In this document: piece after piece, positions 58,625 to 64,000 of the stretch | How the letters are laid out: the number at the start of each line of letters is the position of its first letter | Numbering within the stretch: position 1 is the stretch's first letter | NCBI GenBank assembly: GCA_943846745.1 | Contig: OX044360.1 | Coordinates: 2,046,001-2,110,000, forward strand | DNA length: 64,000 bases | Reading direction: 5' to 3' | Source of the DNA: Opacimonas sp002292215 | GTDB lineage: Bacteria > Pseudomonadota > Gammaproteobacteria > Enterobacterales > Alteromonadaceae | Made by a program: the position numbers and the translations under genes | The notes under the pieces: generated by a model | Seen by the model: only the letters and a program-made list of their open reading frames with translations | The model's database searches: none | Told to the model about the DNA's origin: nothing

Positions 58625-59695
58625 TTATAGCCATTTCTTACGTTTAAAAAAAATAAACATACCAGCAATCATGGTGACTATAAGACCTAAAATAACGAGG
58701 TACCCATATTCCCAAGTGAGTTCAGGCATATTAGTTGAGCTTACCGAATGATCGAAATTCATCCCATAAATCCCCACTAATAAAGTGGGGGGTATAAAAA
58801 TGGTCGTGATAATGGTTAAAAATTTCATTACATCGTTTAACTTCAAGCTGACACTTGTTAGGTATAGTTCCATTAAGCTGGATGTCATTTCATGGTAGGT
58901 TTCAAGTAATTCCATGATGGCAATCACATGGTCATAACAGTCTTTTAGATGCACGAGCGTGTTAGCACTGAGTATTTGGCAGTCATCAGCACGTAAGAGT
59001 GCGTTGATGACTTCACGCTGAGGCCATAAACGGCGTCGTATTAGCAATAATTCACGGCGGATTTTGTGAATTTCCGTCAGCATCTGCTCATTTTTGGTAT
59101 TGAGTAGCTCGTCCTCTATCCCTTGAATATTCTCTGAATACACTTCGAGTAATGGGAATCCGTAATCAATAATTGAGTCTGTTAGCGCGTACATCAGATA
59201 GTCTAGTTCGTGATTGCGAAGCTTTCCCTGTCCTTTGTTGAGGCGTTCGGTTACTTTATTAAACGGATTAAAATCACCGGTGCAAAATGATACCAATAAA
59301 GTGCGAGTCACAAATAAACACACTTGTTCTATACGTGTTGTTTGATCAATATTTAAGGGTAAGTTGAGGATTAAAAAGACTTGATCTTCAGCCGTTTCAA
59401 CCTTGGGTCTTTGCCCTCTATTTAAAATATCTTCAGCATGTAGTTCATGCATCGCCGTCATGTCGACAATTGTCTTAAGTAAATTATCGGAGGGCTGTCC
59501 TTGGATGTGCAGCCAAGTTTTACAATCATGTGTACTCAAAAGTGAGGTCATTGATGATTCATCAATGCCTTCAATACTCTGGATCTGATTTTCATCATAT
59601 ACCACGCTATCAATAACAAAGTCAGTTGGATCTTGACTGCTTAGTGTGCCTGGCTTAGTACCTGGAGCGTGATAATTCCGGTTAAACAATTCCAT
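58625..59695 (-). CDS. corA: CorA-family divalent cation transporter
   Basis: A 356-residue CorA-type protein. Large N-terminal cytosolic domain with the long alpha-helix (EQMLTEIHKIRRELLLIRRR), then two C-terminal membrane helices. The selectivity motif YGMNFD has GMN at 311-313. Probably carries Mg2+ or Zn2+ (CorA versus ZntB cannot be separated with certainty). AAGGAAGGA is a strong ribosome site. Confidence 0.88.
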   Translation of the reverse strand: MELFNRNYHAPGTKPGTLSSQDPTDFVIDSVVYDENQIQSIEGIDESSMTSLLSTHDCKTWLHIQGQPSDNLLKTIVDMTAMHELHAEDILNRGQRPKVETAEDQVFLILNLPLNIDQTTRIEQVCLFVTRTLLVSFCTGDFNPFNKVTERLNKGQGKLRNHELDYLMYALTDSIIDYGFPLLEVYSENIQGIEDELLNTKNEQMLTEIHKIRRELLLIRRRLWPQREVINALLRADDCQILSANTLVHLKDCYDHVIAIMELLETYHEMTSSLMELYLTSVSLKLNDVMKFLTIITTIFIPPTLLVGIYGMNFDHSVSSTNMPELTWEYGYLVILGLIVTMIAGMFIFFKRKKWL

Positions 59696-59709
59696 GTTAG
59701 TGTCCTTCC

Positions 59710-60120
59710 TTACACTTCGTGATTAGTACCTTTGGGTTTACTCTCTTGCGACGAATTTGAGACTTTAGCTGGCAATTGCTTTCGCGCAGTTTCAACTAGA
59801 TCTTGATTGCTTGTACGTTCAATTAATTTAACACGGTGATGCATCGCTACTTTGGCTAAGATATGCGCTGTAACTGGCGCAGTAATAACTAAAAATAGAG
59901 TAATGAGTAGTTCGTTAATACTGACATACCCTTGTAAATGATACATATACACCATTGAACCGATTAGAATTCCGCCAAGGCCTAATGTCGTGGCTTTGGT
60001 AGGCGCATGCAGACGTGCATAGAAATCTTGTAATCGTAATAGCCCAATAGAGCCGACAAGTACAAAAACACCACCTGAAAGTAGTAATATAGATATTAAT
60101 AGTTCTGTATAAAAACTCAT
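59710..60120 (-). CDS. mrpG: Mrp-type Na+(K+)/H+ antiporter subunit G
   Basis: A 136-residue protein with three membrane helices (ISILLLSGGVFVLVGSIGLL; the next LGLGGILIGSMVYM; a third near 75). The MnhG/PhaG signature LRLQDFYARLHAPTKATTLG is clear. A hydrophilic tail of about 45 residues is longer than usual. Last gene of the operon. Confidence 0.92.
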   Translation of the reverse strand: MSFYTELLISILLLSGGVFVLVGSIGLLRLQDFYARLHAPTKATTLGLGGILIGSMVYMYHLQGYVSINELLITLFLVITAPVTAHILAKVAMHHRVKLIERTSNQDLVETARKQLPAKVSNSSQESKPKGTNHEV

Positions 60121-60131
60121 ATATGTATCCT

Positions 60132-60401
60132 TTATTCGATGATATCGCCGCGTAACAAATACTTACCAAAAGCAACACTACTGACAAACCCTAACATAGC
60201 AATTAACAAAGCTGCCTCAAAATACAACGGTGTTTGGTTATATATCCCATATAATAGAATCAAGGCTATGCTGTTAATATACATTGTATCGAGTGCTAAT
60301 ATTCGGTCTACAATATCGGGTCCAATAATCAGTCGCCACAAATTCAATACCAGAGCAATACATAGCATCACCCCAACGATCATAACGGTCATTTCTAACA
60401 T
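60132..60401 (-). CDS. mrpF: Mrp-type antiporter subunit F
   Basis: An 89-residue three-helix protein. RLIIGPDIVDRILALDTMYI is the family signature, followed by the third helix. Its start overlaps the mrpE end by 7 bp. Confidence 0.9.
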   Translation of the reverse strand: MLEMTVMIVGVMLCIALVLNLWRLIIGPDIVDRILALDTMYINSIALILLYGIYNQTPLYFEAALLIAMLGFVSSVAFGKYLLRGDIIE

Positions 60402-60907
60402 CCGAATATCTCCTTTACGCGCGATTCATAGCGTTGCTTAATTAAATCGATGACCTCTTGCTCATCATTCGGCATATTTAACACATGTACATAGAGCCAT
60501 TTTTCATCTTTAGATATATCAGCGCTAACTGTCCCTGGGGTCATGGTGACGGTACTAGCAAGAACCGTAACAGGTAAGGTGCCTGTTAAATCAATTGGCA
60601 CTGCAACAAAGCCCGGTTTAATTTTGTTCATTGGCCCAATAACCAAAAGAGCGACTTCAATATTTGCAACGACGATGTCTTTAAGAACAATCAATGCATA
60701 ACTGATGGCTTTCAATGGTCTTTTAACTTTCGGCTGTGGCACCCTTAAAGGGGCGCATAATAATGGAATGACGATAGCAAGCACACTTCCTAATAGAATG
60801 TGTCCCAAACTTAGGGTAGTGTTAAGCATGAGCCACACAATCAATAGAAAGAAGCTATGTAACGGCATCGGCATTATGCGAGAAAAATTATTAGCGAAGA
60901 GACTCAT
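60395..60907 (-). CDS. mrpE: Mrp-type antiporter subunit E
   Basis: A 170-residue membrane protein: N-terminal helices, then soluble part with VTLTPGT-like MTPGTVSADI, typical of MnhE. VALLVIGPMNKIKPGFVAVP is conserved. It overlaps mrpD by 4 bp. Confidence 0.9.
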   Translation of the reverse strand: MSLFANNFSRIMPMPLHSFFLLIVWLMLNTTLSLGHILLGSVLAIVIPLLCAPLRVPQPKVKRPLKAISYALIVLKDIVVANIEVALLVIGPMNKIKPGFVAVPIDLTGTLPVTVLASTVTMTPGTVSADISKDEKWLYVHVLNMPNDEQEVIDLIKQRYESRVKEIFGC

Positions 60908-62430
60908 TGTGCATCTCCTTTTAGATTCATGAGCTCAATTAATTGAGGCACATCGTGTAATTGGGCTGCTGCATTATTCGTGTATTCAACGATACTAGCA
61001 CCAAATAACGACAGCACAGGAGATGCGCCGAGTAAAACGACGGCACCACCAATCTTCCAATTGGATATATCGTGTGCTTGGGATGCTTGGTTACTTTTGG
61101 TATAACGCCAAAACAGTGTCGTACCGGCTCTAGATAAGGCAATAATAGTCGCTAAACTAGAAAGTAAAATAATTGACCACACCCATAGCCTTTCGTCAGT
61201 ATTGGTCGCAGATTGTAAAATCACTAACTTACCCAAAAAGCCTGAAAATGGTGGTAGGCCAGCAACCGTCATTGCAGCGATTACAAACAATATTCCCAGT
61301 AATGATTGTTGCTTGATCTTGCGAGCAATAACAAAATAATCAAGCGCCTTACCACGTTGTTGACCTAGCATATCTGCGATTAAAAACAATGCACCAGTTA
61401 TCAGGGTACTGTGAATTAGGTAAAACAGACCTGCCGCTGTTGCTTCTGGAGTTCGCAGTGCAAACGCAATTAAAAGTGTACCAACTGACACAAGAACAAG
61501 ATTACCGATAAGAATTCGTAAGTTAGTACTAGCTAGCGCTCCTATCGTCCCTAATACAAGAGTAAGAATGGCTAGAGGCCAAATCCAAGGCTGAATCATA
61601 TTCGCTAACGCACCTGCCTCTTCGCCAAATACCACCGTGTAAACACGGAATATGCAATAGACACCGACCTTGGTCATAATCGCAAAAAGTGCAGCAACAG
61701 GTGCACTCGCAGCGGCATAGGTACGAGGTAACCAAAAATGCAAGGGAAGCATCGCGGACTTTAATCCAAAGACAACCAATAACAACGAACCGCCAGCTTG
61801 AGCAATGAGTTGATTGCTCGGAGATAATTGCGCGACTTTGACAGCCATATCTGGAATGTTGAGAGTGCCGGTGATGCCATATAATGTGCCGAGTGCAAAT
61901 AAAAACAAACTAGAGCCAATCAAATTCAAAATCACATAGTGCATGTTAGCCGCAGTTTTTTGCTTGCCCTCGCCATGCATAAGTAACGTGTATGATGCGA
62001 TAAGTAGCACTTCGAAAAAGACAAATAAATTAAATAAATCGTTGGTTAAAAACGCACCATATATACCTAATAATTGAAACTGAATAAGTGGATGGAAGTA
62101 TTTACCATCTCGGTCTATTCCAGAAAATGAATAAATCGTTACACCAAGACCCAAGAATCCAGCAAGAACAACGAGCATTACCGAAAGTAGATCCGCGTAT
62201 AATATGATCCCAAAAGGTGGCTGCCAATCGCCAACGGCATAGAATGTAGGGCCGGTTGTGACGACGGATATCATCAGCACAATCGAGCAAATTAATTGAG
62301 CAAGTATCAAGCAAGCTGCAGCAACACGTCGGTATTGATATTTTTCTGGCCCAGCAAAGGGTGGTAAAAGCATTAATAAGCCACCCAATAAAGGGATTAA
62401 AATCGGTAAGATCACCAAATGAGCAGTCAT
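60904..62430 (-). CDS. mrpD: Mrp-type antiporter subunit D
   Basis: A 508-residue, about 14-helix protein of the NuoM/NuoN type. The block FFEVLLIASYTLLMHG has the essential Glu, KSAMLPLHFWLPRTYAAAS contains the Lys of the proton path, and AGLPPFSGFLGK is typical. It shares overlapping ends with mrpC and mrpE. Confidence 0.94.
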   Translation of the reverse strand: MTAHLVILPILIPLLGGLLMLLPPFAGPEKYQYRRVAAACLILAQLICSIVLMISVVTTGPTFYAVGDWQPPFGIILYADLLSVMLVVLAGFLGLGVTIYSFSGIDRDGKYFHPLIQFQLLGIYGAFLTNDLFNLFVFFEVLLIASYTLLMHGEGKQKTAANMHYVILNLIGSSLFLFALGTLYGITGTLNIPDMAVKVAQLSPSNQLIAQAGGSLLLVVFGLKSAMLPLHFWLPRTYAAASAPVAALFAIMTKVGVYCIFRVYTVVFGEEAGALANMIQPWIWPLAILTLVLGTIGALASTNLRILIGNLVLVSVGTLLIAFALRTPEATAAGLFYLIHSTLITGALFLIADMLGQQRGKALDYFVIARKIKQQSLLGILFVIAAMTVAGLPPFSGFLGKLVILQSATNTDERLWVWSIILLSSLATIIALSRAGTTLFWRYTKSNQASQAHDISNWKIGGAVVLLGASPVLSLFGASIVEYTNNAAAQLHDVPQLIELMNLKGDAQ

Positions 62431-62792
62431 ATTTTGTCCCTATTTGGCTTGATTAATTTTCTGGTATCCGGCGGCTCACTGCCATCAACAAAATCATTTC
62501 CTAAATCAGCACGTGCGCGCATTGATAAAATCACCACAAAGGCAATCATCGCAAAGCCAATGACTATTGCTGTTAAGGTTAACGCTTGCGGCAGTGGGTC
62601 AGCATAGGAATCAGACATACCCAAAATAGCCGCATCTTTGAGATTTAATCGCCCACTAGAAAATAAAAATAAATTGACGGCGTATGAGAGCATAGTCAAA
62701 CCGACCACGACAGAGAATGTTCGGCCACGAAGACAGAGGTACACACCACAGGAGGTTAAGACACCAACACAAATTACGTATAATGTTTCCAT
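62427..62792 (-). CDS. mrpC: Mrp-type antiporter subunit C
   Basis: A 121-residue, three-helix NuoK-like protein. SCGVYLCLRGRTFSVVVGL and DPLPQALTLTAIVIGFAM are family blocks. It overlaps its neighbours by 1-4 bp, so the operon is tightly coupled. Confidence 0.93.
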   Translation of the reverse strand: METLYVICVGVLTSCGVYLCLRGRTFSVVVGLTMLSYAVNLFLFSSGRLNLKDAAILGMSDSYADPLPQALTLTAIVIGFAMIAFVVILSMRARADLGNDFVDGSEPPDTRKLIKPNRDKI

Positions 62793-64000
62793 TATTCCTC
62801 CGCTGTTGGGCGATGCGATGAGGTTAATTTACCCAAGCTCGCCAAAATTAATAATGAAGCACCAATCACCGTTAAATAAACTCCCAAATCAAAAATCAGT
62901 GCACTAGCTAATTCAATTTCGCCAATAAATGGGATATCAAAATAGTCAAACCAAGTCGTCATAAATGGGCGATCGAAATACCAGCTACCGATACCTGTTA
63001 AAGTAGCAATTAAAATACCCAGCGCTATTAGCGTTTGATAGTCTACTTTTATGCGCGGTTTAACCCAATCAACTCCATGTGCTATATATTGTTGTATAAG
63101 CGCGACTGAGGTGATTAAGCCTGCAATAAAGCCCCCACCAGGCATGTTATGACCACGCAGAAAGATATAAAAAGACACGAGTAATGCCAGTGGCAGTAAA
63201 CTTTGAGAAATCATAGCCAATATAGGCGGATGGCGATCTTCAGTCCAAGGTAAACCCTGCTCGTTAGCCGATGGCATCGCTAAACGAACTCGCGCTAGTA
63301 AGTTAAAAATACCGAGCGCAGCAATACCTAATACTAGAATTTCACCAAGAGTATCGATGCCTCTAAAATCAACCAATATAACGTTTACGGCGTTAGTTCC
63401 GCCACCGCCGGTCTTACTATTAGCTAAGAAAAATTCAGAAATCGTCGTTAAAGGCTGCGTGATAAATGCATAGTTGATTGTTGCAACCAAACCACCTATT
63501 GCAGCAGCAATACCGACATCTCTTGCAACTCTAGAGGGAGCTGATTCTGCCGGAGTTTTTTGTGGTAAAAAATACAAAGCGAGCATCAATAATATGACGG
63601 TGACGACTTCAACTGCAAGTTGAGTAAGGGCAAGATCCGGAGCTGAAAAGCGCGCAAATGCGATAGATACGATAAGCCCTACAACCGATATCATAATCAG
63701 TGAAACCATTCGTTTGCGATGGAATATGACAGTGGCGATTGCACTTAAGCACAGAATAATCGCTGCAGTTATTTCTATGCCACTCAATGCTTGATCAGGA
63801 TAGTGGGTTTTAGCTGTATCAAGGTTAATCAACGGAATGGCTGTTACAGCAATGGCAAACATCAACAATGCGGCAATATAGCGCTGCAATGAACCGTTAT
63901 TAATTGTTTCATGTGCTTTTGTCGCCAAGCTAACGAGTCGTTGCACGGCGCCTTCAAAAATTAATTTTTCGTCCGTTTCTTGAAATTGCGCCTGAAAACG
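62792..64000 (-). CDS. mrpA: Mrp-type antiporter, fused subunits A/B (partial, 5' end outside)
   Basis: The frame has no stop up to the window edge, so the visible 402 residues are the C-terminal part of a larger protein; an internal GTG at 63946 is not a start. The MrpA-type region (ARFSAPDLALTQLAVEVVTV) is followed by an MrpB domain (LRGHNMPGGGFIAGLITS), the fused layout seen in many proteobacteria. NuoL-like helices of MrpA should continue upstream of this edge. Confidence 0.92.
   Translation of the reverse strand, partial: RFQAQFQETDEKLIFEGAVQRLVSLATKAHETINNGSLQRYIAALLMFAIAVTAIPLINLDTAKTHYPDQALSGIEITAAIILCLSAIATVIFHRKRMVSLIMISVVGLIVSIAFARFSAPDLALTQLAVEVVTVILLMLALYFLPQKTPAESAPSRVARDVGIAAAIGGLVATINYAFITQPLTTISEFFLANSKTGGGGTNAVNVILVDFRGIDTLGEILVLGIAALGIFNLLARVRLAMPSANEQGLPWTEDRHPPILAMISQSLLPLALLVSFYIFLRGHNMPGGGFIAGLITSVALIQQYIAHGVDWVKPRIKVDYQTLIALGILIATLTGIGSWYFDRPFMTTWFDYFDIPFIGEIELASALIFDLGVYLTVIGASLLILASLGKLTSSHRPTAEE

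Overview
The window is a stretch of chromosome around the replication origin of a marine-type gammaproteobacterium. The 16S gene, the gene order (glyS | gyrB-recF-dnaN-dnaA | rpmH-rnpA-yidD-yidC-yajQ-mnmE-mioC | oriC | mnmG-rsmG-parA-parB-atpIBEFHAGDC), the AT-rich DNA, and the Mrp cation/proton antiporter point to the Alteromonadales (Shewanella/Psychromonas/Psychrobium-like). The genus cannot be fixed without a database search.

Layout. 1-682: 3' end of glyS and a small lipoprotein. 805-6935: gyrB, recF, dnaN and dnaA, all on the minus strand; two identical parS-like sites lie inside recF. 6936-7510: dnaA-rpmH spacer with DnaA boxes and divergent promoters. 7511-12491: rpmH to mioC on the plus strand. 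12520-16889: accessory genes between mioC and the origin, namely a DnaT-like/DnaC-like pair, a divergent fructokinase and sucrose phosphorylase, and a broken secreted-protein or porin start. 16990-17310: the best oriC candidate, with several DnaA boxes and an AT-rich tract containing six TA[A/G] triplets (DnaA-trio-like), next to mnmG. 17376-28838: mnmG, rsmG, parA, parB and the full F1Fo ATP synthase operon.

29003-34799: single metabolic or transport genes (pirin, EamA exporter, flavin reductase with a winged-helix regulator, small-molecule kinase, DTW protein, YigZ, PpnP), plus a relic of a HigA-like antitoxin. 34827-42856: a sigma-54 enhancer-binding regulator divergent from cydA-cydB-cydX-cydD-cydC and a macro-domain gene; the spacer has a long inverted repeat and a textbook -24/-12 promoter. 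42898-48618: hrpB, a carboxymuconolactone decarboxylase-family gene behind a Fur box, trxC, adenine deaminase, a DUF3297 gene and a hemolysin-III-family membrane protein. 48637-49147: a decayed secreted-protein gene.

49288-55165: one rRNA operon (two promoters, boxA, 16S, tRNA-less spacer, 23S, 5S), followed by a 133-bp tandem repeat that duplicates the terminator and the 3' part of 5S. 55732-58610: CNNM-type membrane protein, DUF432 protein and MscS channel. 58625-64000: CorA transporter and the mrp (mnh/pha) antiporter operon on the minus strand, whose first gene, a fused MrpA/MrpB, runs off the window end.

How it fits together: most of the window is replication initiation (dnaA, dnaN, oriC), segregation (parABS), translation and membrane biogenesis, and energy conversion (ATP synthase, cytochrome bd, Mrp). 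The parts that are not standard are the helicase-loader pair and sucrose genes beside oriC, the sigma-54 control of cyd, and the 5S-derived repeats.
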